Shown: piece after piece, positions 1-6,478 of the stretch
Numbering within the stretch: the stretch's first letter is position 1
How the letters are laid out: every line of letters begins with the position of its first letter
Origin: UBA830 sp036339975
Lineage (GTDB): Bacteria; Pseudomonadota; Alphaproteobacteria; MPNO01; UBA830
Assembly (NCBI GenBank): GCA_036339975.1
Contig: JAYYZV010000173.1
Span: 1 to 15,080, forward strand
Direction: 5' to 3'
DNA length: 15,080 nucleotides
Notes under the pieces: model-generated
Databases searched by the model: none
What the model was told of the DNA's origin: nothing
The model's input: the letters and a program-made list of their open reading frames with translations, nothing else
Translations under genes and position numbers: made by a program

Positions 1-1
1 G

Positions 2-508
2 CCCATCAGCGCCGAGGACTTTCTAAAACGATTGTTTGATAAAATTCAGCTTCCTGTTTTGCTTGGCAGCGAGGAACAGCTGCGCAAGCTGTGGGCGAAC
101 CCCATCACACGCCGAGACTTGCTTGAAAAGCTGGAACGAGAAGGGTGCAGCAAAGACGATTTGCAAAAGCTGCAAGAGCTGATTGATGCAGAGAATAGCG
201 ATTTGTTTGATGTGCTTCAGTATATCGCCTATGCCAAGCCGACGGTGAGCCGCGCTGCGCGTGTTGAAACTAGCAAAGACAACATCTTCAACTTGCTAAA
301 TGAAGAGCAGTGTGAGTTCATCGGCTACGTGTTACGAAACTACGTTGATGTTGGCGTTGATGAGCTAGATGTCTCTAAATTGAGTACAGTGCTGACAGCC
401 AAATACGGCAGCTTGCATTCAGCGCAAGAGCGGCTTGGCAACGCACAAGGCATCCAAGATACCTTCGTCGACTTTCAACAGCACTTGTATAGCGAGGCGG
501 TGGCCTGA
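2..508 (+). CDS. hsdR: Type I restriction endonuclease subunit R, C-terminal part
   Basis: This open frame runs in from the left window edge (first full codon at base 2) and ends at TGA 506-508, so only about 168 C-terminal residues are visible. TTG at 32 is an internal codon, not the start. The segment fits the C-terminal domain of HsdR of the EcoEI/EcoAI-like type IB group: it opens near LPVLLGSEEQLRKLWANP, contains the segment FDVLQYIAYAKPTVSRAAR, and ends in a helical region. In the family this domain mediates assembly of the restriction complex with HsdM and HsdS. The nuclease and DEAD-box translocase domains would lie upstream, outside the window. The protein would act with HsdM and HsdS in ATP-dependent cleavage of unmodified foreign DNA. 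Intactness of the rest of the gene, and presence of hsdM and hsdS, cannot be judged here. The C-terminus itself shows no frameshift. Confidence 0.85.
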   Translation, partial: PISAEDFLKRLFDKIQLPVLLGSEEQLRKLWANPITRRDLLEKLEREGCSKDDLQKLQELIDAENSDLFDVLQYIAYAKPTVSRAARVETSKDNIFNLLNEEQCEFIGYVLRNYVDVGVDELDVSKLSTVLTAKYGSLHSAQERLGNAQGIQDTFVDFQQHLYSEAVA

Positions 509-537
509 GGCCTCTTCAAAGACAACTGCGCCATGGG

Positions 538-589
538 TGGTGGAGTTTGTCGGAAGGTCAGAAAAACACCTCACACACGAACCCCACCA
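538..589. terminator. Inverted repeat between convergent genes, possible bidirectional terminator
   Basis: The arm TGGTGGAGTTTGT at 538-550 pairs with ACGAACCCCACCA at 577-589: 13 positions with one A-C mismatch and one G-T wobble. The enclosed 26 bases contain a short AGGT/ACCT inner pairing. It sits in the 111-bp gap between the converging hsdR and the 148-codon gene, where a shared terminator would be expected. No clear T-run follows on either strand, so a role in termination is an inference. Confidence 0.35.
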
Positions 590-619
590 CACGCCCAACG
601 AGAATGACATTGGGCAAAT

Positions 620-1066
620 CTATTTGTTCTGTCTCGCTATCATCTGGCGTGCGCGACTGATGTTTTCGTCCATGACACTTCCCATTCGCGTTGGCGTGAA
701 ATAAAGCTTCTTTTCTTTTGCAAATCGCTCCCTCGCTTGCTCTCTCGTTTCAAGAAGCCGATTTATGTGTGTTGTTCCCTCTATCACTCGACTTGGGAAT
801 GGTTGGTTCTTTGGGTTCGCTGTATAGGCGTTGAACTTGGAATTTGGTCCATGCGTTGCGACAAATAACTCTCTAATCTCTTCCCTCGTTAAACGTATTC
901 TCTGGTCACCTTGAACGATTTCTGTGAACATATAGGGCGAGCCAGATACTACTTTTCGCAATTCCTTATTCAATAATTTCAAATCTTTTGTGAGCGCCTT
1001 GATGGGCTGGCTTATCGTCTGGCTTGAGATTTTTTTGCCATCGACGAAAGTCTGTATCGCCACCAA
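620..1066 (-). CDS. Hypothetical protein next to the guaA island junction
   Basis: This is an open frame of 148 codons that I do not recognise. The first usable start is TTG at 1066-1064, immediately followed by GTG at 1063-1061; an in-frame TAA lies a few codons upstream, so no longer N-terminus is possible without a frameshift. No good Shine-Dalgarno is seen. The product is basic and predicted soluble, without a signal peptide or membrane segment. It has a Lys/Leu-rich helical N-terminal third (residues about 20-40), a middle piece with REEIRELF, and an Arg/Glu-rich helical C-terminal third around residues 100-145. It converges with hsdR and lies within 60 bp of the guaA stop codon, the place where island-end genes are usually found. 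It could be a small accessory or mobility-associated protein, but nothing in the sequence shows a function. It is more AT-rich than guaA and guaB. Confidence 0.55.
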   Translation of the reverse strand: MVAIQTFVDGKKISSQTISQPIKALTKDLKLLNKELRKVVSGSPYMFTEIVQGDQRIRLTREEIRELFVATHGPNSKFNAYTANPKNQPFPSRVIEGTTHINRLLETREQARERFAKEKKLYFTPTRMGSVMDENISRARQMIARQNK

Positions 1067-1101
1067 CTGCGTACCAAGAGAATTTCTTTAAGTCATTGAT
1101 A

Positions 1102-1128
1102 TAATTGCCTTTCAACTTGTGGCAATTA
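1102..1128. other. Inverted repeat at the guaA stop codon, candidate attachment site
   Basis: TAATTGCC (1102-1109) and GGCAATTA (1121-1128) are perfect inverted repeats separated by 11 bases. The right arm includes the guaA stop codon, which reads TAA at 1128-1126 on the minus strand. Two short inverted arms around a small spacer is the layout of a tyrosine-recombinase core site, and the guaA 3' end is an established island integration site. It could instead be a weak transcription terminator for guaA, although no T-run follows and only three pairs of the stem are G-C. Confidence 0.35.
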
Positions 1129-2682
1129 CTCCCACTCAATCGTACCTGGAGGTTTCGAAGTGACATCATAGACCACCCGATTAATACCTCGCACCTCGTT
1201 TATGATCCTATTAGCTGTCTGGCCCAAAAACGCCATATCGTAGGGAAAAAAGTCGGCGGTCATGCCGTCTGTCGAAGTCACCGCCCGCAACGCACAAACA
1301 TTGTCATATGTTCGGCCATCACCCATCACACCGACGGATTGGACAGGAAGGAGAACCGCGAAGGCCTGCCAGATATCATCGTATAGTCCAGCTTTGCGGA
1401 TTTCTTCCAGATAGATCGCATCTGCCTGTCGTAGAATGTCGAGTTTGTCAGTTGTAATTTCCCCGGGAATACGGATCGCGAGACCTGGTCCGGGGAAGGG
1501 GTGGCGGGCGACGAAACTCTCAGGCAGCCCCAACTCGCGGCCCAGAGCGCGCACCTCATCCTTGAATAGCTCCCGCAAAGGTTCGACAAGGTCCATTTTC
1601 ATACGTTCCGGCAAACCGCCCACATTGTGATGCGATTTAATGGTGACACTTGGGCCGCCATGAAATGACACGGATTCAATGACGTCGGGGTAGAGCGTAC
1701 CCTGCGCAAGAAAATCCGCGCCACCGATACCGTTCGCTTCTTCCTCAAATACGTCAATAAATGTAGCCCCAATGACTTTGCGTTTCTGTTCTGGATCGGT
1801 GACACCGTCCAGTTTTTCGAGGAAAAGTTGGGTGGCATCCCGGTGGACTAGGGGAATATTATAGTGATCTTTGAATAGGCCAACGACTTCATCCGCCTCG
1901 TTCAAACGCATCATGCCAGTATCGACGAATACGCAGGTCAGCTGATCGCCGATCGCTTCGTGCAATAAAACGGCCACGACCGACGAGTCTACGCCGCCTG
2001 AGAGCCCGCAGATCACCTTGCCCTGACCAACCTTCTCCCGGACTTTGGCGATCGCCCGTTCACGAAAAGAAGCCATTGTCCAACTCCCCGTGCAGCCGGC
2101 CACCCCCTGGGTGAAGTTCTTTAAAAGCTCCGCGCCATAGGGAGTGTGGACAACCTCTGGGTGAAACTGGACGCCGTAGAACTTACATTCATCGTTAGCG
2201 ATAGCAGCGAGCGGCGCACCCTCGCTTACACCGACGACATGAAAACCTTCGGGTAGAGCGACGACACGGTCGCCGTGGCTCATCCATACCTGATCTTCGG
2301 CACCGACATTCCAGGCACCGTCGAAAATTGCGCAGTCTTCCACCACCCGAAGCATCGCACGCCCAAATTCCCGATGGTCGGAAGTCTGCACCCGGCCGCC
2401 AAGCTGCTCCACCATGGTCTGCTGGCCGTAGCAGATCCCAAGGACCGGAATACCGAGTTGAAATACCTCATCGGGCGCCCTCGGGGTATCAATATCAAGG
2501 ACGGATGCTGGACCACCCGACAGGATGATGGCGCTTGGGGAAAATTCCGTAAGCGAGTCTCCGGTCACCAGGTTGAAGGGGTGTATTTCGCAATAAACGC
2601 CGCTTTCGCGAAGTCGGCGAGCAATTAGCTGGGTAACCTGGGAACCGAAGTCGATGATCAAAACGCTATCGGACGTAGTCAC
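1126..2682 (-). CDS. guaA: GMP synthase (glutamine-hydrolysing)
   Basis: Converts XMP to GMP using ATP and glutamine, the last step of guanine nucleotide synthesis, in the cytoplasm. The 518 residues match the usual length of bacterial GuaA. The N-terminal class I glutamine amidotransferase domain (about 1-200) shows the nucleophile Cys84 in GICYGQQ and the His174/Glu176 pair in QFHPEV. The ATP pyrophosphatase domain follows with the P-loop SGGVDSS at 228-234. The C-terminal dimerisation domain ends in the conserved GTIEWE. The start is GTG at 2682-2680: the codon two before it is TGA, and the family's opening LIIDFGSQ motif begins seven codons later, so no other start fits. It follows guaB by 68 bp on the same strand, making a guaBA pair. 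No key residue is missing. Its 3' end forms the junction with the putative island. Confidence 0.97.
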   Translation of the reverse strand: MTTSDSVLIIDFGSQVTQLIARRLRESGVYCEIHPFNLVTGDSLTEFSPSAIILSGGPASVLDIDTPRAPDEVFQLGIPVLGICYGQQTMVEQLGGRVQTSDHREFGRAMLRVVEDCAIFDGAWNVGAEDQVWMSHGDRVVALPEGFHVVGVSEGAPLAAIANDECKFYGVQFHPEVVHTPYGAELLKNFTQGVAGCTGSWTMASFRERAIAKVREKVGQGKVICGLSGGVDSSVVAVLLHEAIGDQLTCVFVDTGMMRLNEADEVVGLFKDHYNIPLVHRDATQLFLEKLDGVTDPEQKRKVIGATFIDVFEEEANGIGGADFLAQGTLYPDVIESVSFHGGPSVTIKSHHNVGGLPERMKMDLVEPLRELFKDEVRALGRELGLPESFVARHPFPGPGLAIRIPGEITTDKLDILRQADAIYLEEIRKAGLYDDIWQAFAVLLPVQSVGVMGDGRTYDNVCALRAVTSTDGMTADFFPYDMAFLGQTANRIINEVRGINRVVYDVTSKPPGTIEWE

Positions 2683-2750
2683 AAGTCAGGTTCTTTCCAA
2701 GAATGTAAGCCTATATGCGCACCAATAGCCGCCACGAGCTCTCCCATCGT

Positions 2751-4214
2751 TTACTCTGGCGGCCTGTAGTTGGGCGCCTCGCGCATGATGGACACATCGT
2801 GTACATGGCCTTCCCGGAAGCCGGATACCGTCGCGCGGCGAAACGTGCAGTTACGCTGCATATCGGCAAGCGTTTCATTCCCAGTGTATCCCATAGAGGC
2901 CCGCAACCCGCCGATAAGCTGGTGCAATACCGCCCCCGCCGGGCCCTTATACGGCACCCTACCCTCAATCCCTTCCGGCACGAGCTTCAGATTGTCCTGA
3001 ACCTCTTGTTGGAAATAGCGGTCAGCTGAACCCTGAGCCATTGCACCGAGCGAGCCCATACCGCGGTAGGATTTGTAGGACCGTCCTTGATAAAGAAACA
3101 CCTCCCCCGGGCTTTCATCGGTCCCCGCCAGAAGAGAACCTACCATCACACAATCAGCACCCGCGGCAATCGCTTTCGCAACGTCGCCAGACAGCCTTAC
3201 ACCGCCATCCGCTATACAGGGCACACCTGCCTCGGAGCAGACCTCTGCCGATTCCATTACAGCGGAGAACTGCGGAACGCCCACTCCTGTTACAGCTCGG
3301 GTCGTACAGATCGATCCGGGCCCGATCCCGATCTTGATCGCATCAGCACCAGCGTCGATGAGAGCCTTGGCACCATCAGGGGTAGCTATATTCCCGGCAA
3401 CAACTTGGATGCTATTTGACAACCTTTTGATACGACCGACCGCTTCTAGCACACCGTGCGAATGGCCGTGTGCGGTATCAACCACAACTACATCGGCTTC
3501 GGCATCTATCAGGGCCTCCGCGCGAACAAATCCGTCCTCACCGACACCAGTTGCGGCAGCAACTCGAAGACGCCCTTTCTCATCCTTTGTCGCATTTGGG
3601 TAGAGCTTGGCCTTCTCCATATCTTTGACGGTAATCAGACCTATACAACGATACTCGTCATCGACGACCAGCAATTTCTCAATCCGGTATTTATGTAATA
3701 AGCGCCTGGCTTCTGCCATGTCGACACCTTCCTCGACCGTGATGAGATCTTCCTTCGTCATGAGTTCGCTGACAGGCTGGACAGCCTTGTCAGCAAACCG
3801 GACATCCCGGTTCGTTAGAACGCCAACGAGCTTTCCGCCGTTGCGTTCGACTACAGGGATGCCCGAAATACGGTGCCCCTCCATTAGTGCTAGCGCGTCT
3901 GCAAGGGTCTGTTCCGGCTCGATCGTTACCGGGTTTACCACCATCCCTGACTCGAATTTTTTTACGGCCCTGACTTGATCTGCCTGCGGCGTAATTTTCA
4001 TATTCTTGTGCAGGACCCCAATTCCACCCGCCTGAGCCATAGCGATGGCCATATTAGATTCGGTAACTGTATCCATTGCCGCAGATATCAACGGAATACC
4101 AAGCTCTATAGATCGGGTGAGGCTTGTTCGCGTTTCAGCATCTTGTGGGAGGATGGTGGATTCTGCGGGAACCAAAAGTACATCGTCGAAAGTAAGCGCG
4201 TCTCTGATTTCCAT
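2751..4214 (-). CDS. guaB: Inosine-5'-monophosphate dehydrogenase
   Basis: Oxidises IMP to XMP with NAD+, the committed step towards GMP. The 487-residue protein has the full bacterial architecture: a TIM-barrel catalytic domain interrupted by two CBS domains (about 93-200), which in the family bind adenine or guanine nucleotides and regulate activity. The catalytic Cys303 lies in the loop GPGSICTTR. The flap carries YRGMGS at 383-388, and the Arg419/Tyr422 pair of EGRVPY is present. The start is ATG 4214-4212, preceded by AGGTGG at short spacing, an acceptable ribosome binding site. Downstream guaA supplies the next step. A plausible promoter sits just upstream in the 96-bp gap after rlmE, so the guaBA pair may be transcribed both from its own promoter and by read-through. 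Confidence 0.98.
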   Translation of the reverse strand: MEIRDALTFDDVLLVPAESTILPQDAETRTSLTRSIELGIPLISAAMDTVTESNMAIAMAQAGGIGVLHKNMKITPQADQVRAVKKFESGMVVNPVTIEPEQTLADALALMEGHRISGIPVVERNGGKLVGVLTNRDVRFADKAVQPVSELMTKEDLITVEEGVDMAEARRLLHKYRIEKLLVVDDEYRCIGLITVKDMEKAKLYPNATKDEKGRLRVAAATGVGEDGFVRAEALIDAEADVVVVDTAHGHSHGVLEAVGRIKRLSNSIQVVAGNIATPDGAKALIDAGADAIKIGIGPGSICTTRAVTGVGVPQFSAVMESAEVCSEAGVPCIADGGVRLSGDVAKAIAAGADCVMVGSLLAGTDESPGEVFLYQGRSYKSYRGMGSLGAMAQGSADRYFQQEVQDNLKLVPEGIEGRVPYKGPAGAVLHQLIGGLRASMGYTGNETLADMQRNCTFRRATVSGFREGHVHDVSIMREAPNYRPPE

Positions 4215-4243
4215 GCCACCACCTGTTGACCGAGTGGCAGCAG

Positions 4244-4272
4244 AGAATACACATCGTGCATTCGAATCCCAA
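4244..4272 (-). promoter_or_regulatory. Candidate sigma-70-type promoter of guaB
   Basis: On the minus strand TTGGGA (4272-4267) and TATTCT (4249-4244) are separated by exactly 17 bases. Each matches the consensus at four of six positions. Transcription would start near 4236, giving a leader of about 22 bases before the guaB ATG. This is pattern matching by eye and would need transcript data. Confidence 0.4.
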
Positions 4273-4310
4273 ATGGAATGGACCTTCTCCAGAAATCAAA
4301 CTGTAATTTG

Positions 4311-5051
4311 TTATGGTATTATGTCCTCCCGCCGCCTGAATCCGGTAGCCACTACATAAGTCTCCGGACTCTCAGGCCTCGAGGCATCAGGCTTTACGGT
4401 GCGTAACTTCTCGAAATTCTTTTTAATGGAGGACATCAGATCGGCATGAGCACCACCCGCAAACGCCTTCATTACCATTGCACCCCCTGGAACCAAAGCC
4501 TCGACGGCTAAGGCGTGAGCTTCTTCGCAAAGAGCCATCGTCCGAAGGTGGTCTGTCGACTTATGCCCTGTGACAGCAGCAGCCATGTCGCTGAGAATAA
4601 CATCAGCGCCGCTACCTAGTGCCTCCAGCAACTTCTGAGAAGCTTCGGGCAGACAAATATCGAGGACGAAAGTATTGGCTCCGACTAGTGGTTCCATTTC
4701 CTGAATATCTATGGCGATAACCTTTCCACCACTCTCCGACGGCCGAATTTTTTCGACGGCTATTTGGGTCCACGCCCCGGGCGCAGCCCCGAGATCGACT
4801 ACTCGCTGTCCGCTCTTTAGAATTCCAAAGCGGTCATCGAGTTCCAGAAGTTTGAATGCTGCCCGCGAACGGTAACCCAGCTTGCGGGCCTCTTGGACAT
4901 ATGGATCATTGAGCTGTCGATTTAGCCAGCGGGTTGAAGATGATTTGCGTCCTCGCGCGGTCTTCAATCGGACACGCATATTGCGACCGCTTAGACCACT
5001 ACCGCCCCGCTTTCCCTTCGTATTATTTTTTTTTCCTGAACGCCGAGGCAT
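4311..5051 (-). CDS. rlmE: 23S rRNA (uridine-2552-2'-O)-methyltransferase
   Basis: Methylates the ribose of U2552 in the 23S rRNA A-loop using S-adenosylmethionine; in well-studied bacteria this is a late step in large-subunit maturation. The SAM-binding motif VDLGAAPGAW is at about 85-94. The catalytic K-D-K-E set of the RrmJ/FtsJ family can be read as Lys67 (AFKLLE), Asp155 (LSDMAA), Lys195 (VMKAFAGG) and Glu230 (ETYVVATG). At 246 residues it is longer than the 209-residue E. coli protein because of a basic N-terminal extension of about 40 residues that ends in TARGRKSSSTRWLNRQL, a form usual in Alphaproteobacteria. It starts nine bases after the stop codon of the ppx-like gene and is almost certainly co-transcribed with it. 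Confidence 0.95.
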   Translation of the reverse strand: MPRRSGKKNNTKGKRGGSGLSGRNMRVRLKTARGRKSSSTRWLNRQLNDPYVQEARKLGYRSRAAFKLLELDDRFGILKSGQRVVDLGAAPGAWTQIAVEKIRPSESGGKVIAIDIQEMEPLVGANTFVLDICLPEASQKLLEALGSGADVILSDMAAAVTGHKSTDHLRTMALCEEAHALAVEALVPGGAMVMKAFAGGAHADLMSSIKKNFEKLRTVKPDASRPESPETYVVATGFRRREDIIP

Positions 5052-5060
5052 GCTAAGTAG

Positions 5061-6149
5061 CTATTCCGCAGCGAAGGCCGTGGCACCATCGCACATAGCC
5101 TTCCTTTGACCGGACATCACACTTAAAATTCCCTCCCGGACACCCCGGTCAGCAACCCTTAACCGCCCCGCAGGCCAGAGCCTACACACCGCTTGGAGGA
5201 CCGCACATCCGACGACAATAAGATCTGCCCGGGTATGACCAATACAGGGGTGAGCGGCCCGCTCGTCGCGGGACTGCCCCGACAGGGCTCGGCTTATGCG
5301 CTCAACCGCGTCAAATTCTAACCAGCTTCCGTCAACGCGTGACCGGTTATAACGCGGCAAACGCATATCCACGCCCGCCACGGTCGTCACCGTCCCGGCG
5401 GTACCTACCATCTGGACACTTCCCTGAGCTATGTTTTCCGAAATCCCGAACTCCGCATCGAAGGGCCGCAGGTTTTCGACCACGCGACTTATCAGCGATT
5501 CATATTCCTTGGGCTCTAGATCCCTGTTCCCATGCATCTCCATCAGCGTCACAACGCCATAGGGTAGCGACGTCCAGCCCAGAATTTGAGCGCCACCATT
5601 ATTCAAGATGCGTGCCCAGACGAATTCCGCACTTCCACCGCCAACATCAAACATTAGGGCCCGTTCATAGGCTGGGTCCAGTAGAGAGAAACATCCCGTC
5701 AGGGTAAGTTCTGCCTCCTCTCGCGAAGAGATAATCTCCAAACCTATCCCGGTTTCATCCTTTACTCTTTCAATGAAGTAATCGCTATTTCTGGCAGAAC
5801 GGGCGGCTTGCGTAGCGACACACCGGGCGTCCGACACCCGCCGTCGAGACATCTTTTTAGCGCAGATTTTAAGGGCCTCGACCGTCCGCTCGATAGCAGT
5901 ATCGGAAAGCATTCCTGCTTCGCGCACCCCCTCTCCGAGGCGCACCACACGTGAGAACCCATCGATAACACGAAAGCCTACTTCGGCAGGTCGGGCAACC
6001 AACAACCTACAGTTATTAGTCCCCAAATCTAACGCCGCGAGCACACGTTCGTTATGATCGGTCCTGTTTCTCCCTCCCGCCCTAGTTGGTCGACTCCCGT
6101 TTTGCCGGCGCGACGGACGGTTTTTATGATGTGGCGGCGGTGCCGACAC
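5061..6149 (-). CDS. ppx: Ppx/GppA family exopolyphosphatase
   Basis: Member of the ASKHA-fold Ppx/GppA phosphatases, which hydrolyse terminal phosphates of inorganic polyphosphate and/or convert pppGpp to ppGpp. Visible motifs are the first phosphate loop DLGTNNCRLL (from 41), the SREEAEL segment with the probable catalytic Glu144 or Glu145, the second phosphate loop DVGGGSAE (168-175), and GTAGTVTT further on. At 362 residues it is the short form that lacks the C-terminal HD-like domain of E. coli Ppx (about 500 residues), as is common in Alphaproteobacteria. The first 34 residues are a basic, probably disordered tail. The start is GTG 6149-6147, supported by a good Shine-Dalgarno, GGAGAA, at 6160-6155 with a five-base spacer. 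It heads the ppx-rlmE unit. Which substrate it prefers cannot be told from sequence, so gppA would be an equally fair name. Confidence 0.88.
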   Translation of the reverse strand: MSAPPPHHKNRPSRRQNGSRPTRAGGRNRTDHNERVLAALDLGTNNCRLLVARPAEVGFRVIDGFSRVVRLGEGVREAGMLSDTAIERTVEALKICAKKMSRRRVSDARCVATQAARSARNSDYFIERVKDETGIGLEIISSREEAELTLTGCFSLLDPAYERALMFDVGGGSAEFVWARILNNGGAQILGWTSLPYGVVTLMEMHGNRDLEPKEYESLISRVVENLRPFDAEFGISENIAQGSVQMVGTAGTVTTVAGVDMRLPRYNRSRVDGSWLEFDAVERISRALSGQSRDERAAHPCIGHTRADLIVVGCAVLQAVCRLWPAGRLRVADRGVREGILSVMSGQRKAMCDGATAFAAE

Positions 6150-6217
6150 GTTTCTTCTCCACTATGCGACGCCTTAGGCAAGTCTCAGTATATATTATGT
6201 GTTTACCTTCTATACAG

Positions 6218-6246
6218 ACTATATCGGTGAAAAATTAGGTTGCGAA
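6218..6246 (-). promoter_or_regulatory. Candidate promoter of the ppx-rlmE operon
   Basis: On the minus strand TTCGCA (6246-6241) lies 17 bases before TATAGT (6223-6218), matching the sigma-70 consensus at four and five of six positions. The start point would be near 6211, leaving a leader of about 60 bases before the GTG start. The surrounding DNA is AT-rich compared with the flanking genes. Found by eye only. Confidence 0.4.
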
Positions 6247-6272
6247 GGAATTTCTGTTACTACCAACCAAAG

Positions 6273-6301
6273 TTGCCCAAGTTAGCGCCCCGGCCTATTA
6301 A
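6273..6301 (+). promoter_or_regulatory. Candidate promoter of the tRNA-Gln gene
   Basis: TTGCCC (6273-6278) and TATTAA (6296-6301) are 17 bases apart, each matching consensus at four of six positions. The predicted start near 6308 gives a 5' leader of about 55 bases ahead of the tRNA, which RNase P would remove. The spacer is GC-rich near the -10 element, a pattern reminiscent of stringently controlled discriminators but not in the discriminator itself. A second AT-rich stretch, TATAGTTATAA at 6340-6350, is closer to the tRNA but has no matching -35. Confidence 0.35.
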
Positions 6302-6362
6302 ATTTTAGACCTGTATGCTATCTACGCCGCCCGTTCCGCTATAGTTATAAGCAGCACTCCGT

Positions 6363-6436
6363 TGGGGAATAGTTTAATGGTAGAACGAGCGGCTCTGACC
6401 CGCTTAGTCCTGGTTCGAATCCAGGTTCCCCAGCCA
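6363..6436 (+). tRNA. tRNA-Gln (anticodon CUG)
   Basis: A complete 74-base cloverleaf including the encoded CCA (6434-6436). The acceptor stem TGGGGAA (6363-6369) pairs perfectly with TTCCCCA (6426-6432), beginning with the weak U1-A72 pair typical of glutamine tRNAs; the discriminator is G6433. The anticodon stem AGCGG/CCGCT encloses the loop CTCTGAC with anticodon CTG at 6395-6397, reading CAG. The T-arm CCTGG-TTCGAAT-CCAGG is perfect. The D-arm is GTTT-AATGGTA-GAAC, including one wobble pair, instead of the GCCAAG...AAGGC arm usual in bacterial tRNA-Gln. A run of five T follows the CCA end. The downstream efflux operon begins 42 bases later on the same strand. Confidence 0.93.
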
Positions 6437-6478
6437 TTTTTCCATAGAAAACCAATCCCAAAAAAGCGATTTTAAGGT

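Larger units (their letters stand above)
1..1128. mobile_element. Right end of a putative genomic island inserted at guaA
   Basis: The stretch outside the guaA 3' end carries accessory-type genes: the tail of a type I restriction subunit and an unrecognised 148-codon gene facing it. The minus-strand gene is visibly more AT-rich than the purine genes next to it. The 3' end of guaA is a well-known target for site-specific integration of genomic islands, which usually leave guaA intact at one end, as here. No integrase gene and no second copy of the guaA-end sequence lie inside the window, so the other boundary would be to the left of base 1. The island call is inference from position and gene content; the boundary is placed at the guaA stop codon and could be off by some tens of bases. 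Confidence 0.5.

Noticed and set aside
32..34. TTG as the start of the first gene
   Set aside because: The frame is open to the left edge and the residues before it (PISAEDFLKR) fit continuous HsdR sequence, so the gene begins outside the window.
435..704. Plus-strand frame of 89 codons overlapping the hsdR end and the minus-strand gene
   Set aside because: It is out of frame with hsdR, overlaps the convergent gene and resembles no protein; it looks like a chance frame.
966..1169. Minus-strand frame of 67 codons running from inside the guaA 3' end into the island
   Set aside because: It overlaps both guaA and the longer 148-codon frame, has no recognisable motif, and lacks its own signals. 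It is kept only as a possible sign of a frameshift in the N-terminus of the 148-codon gene.
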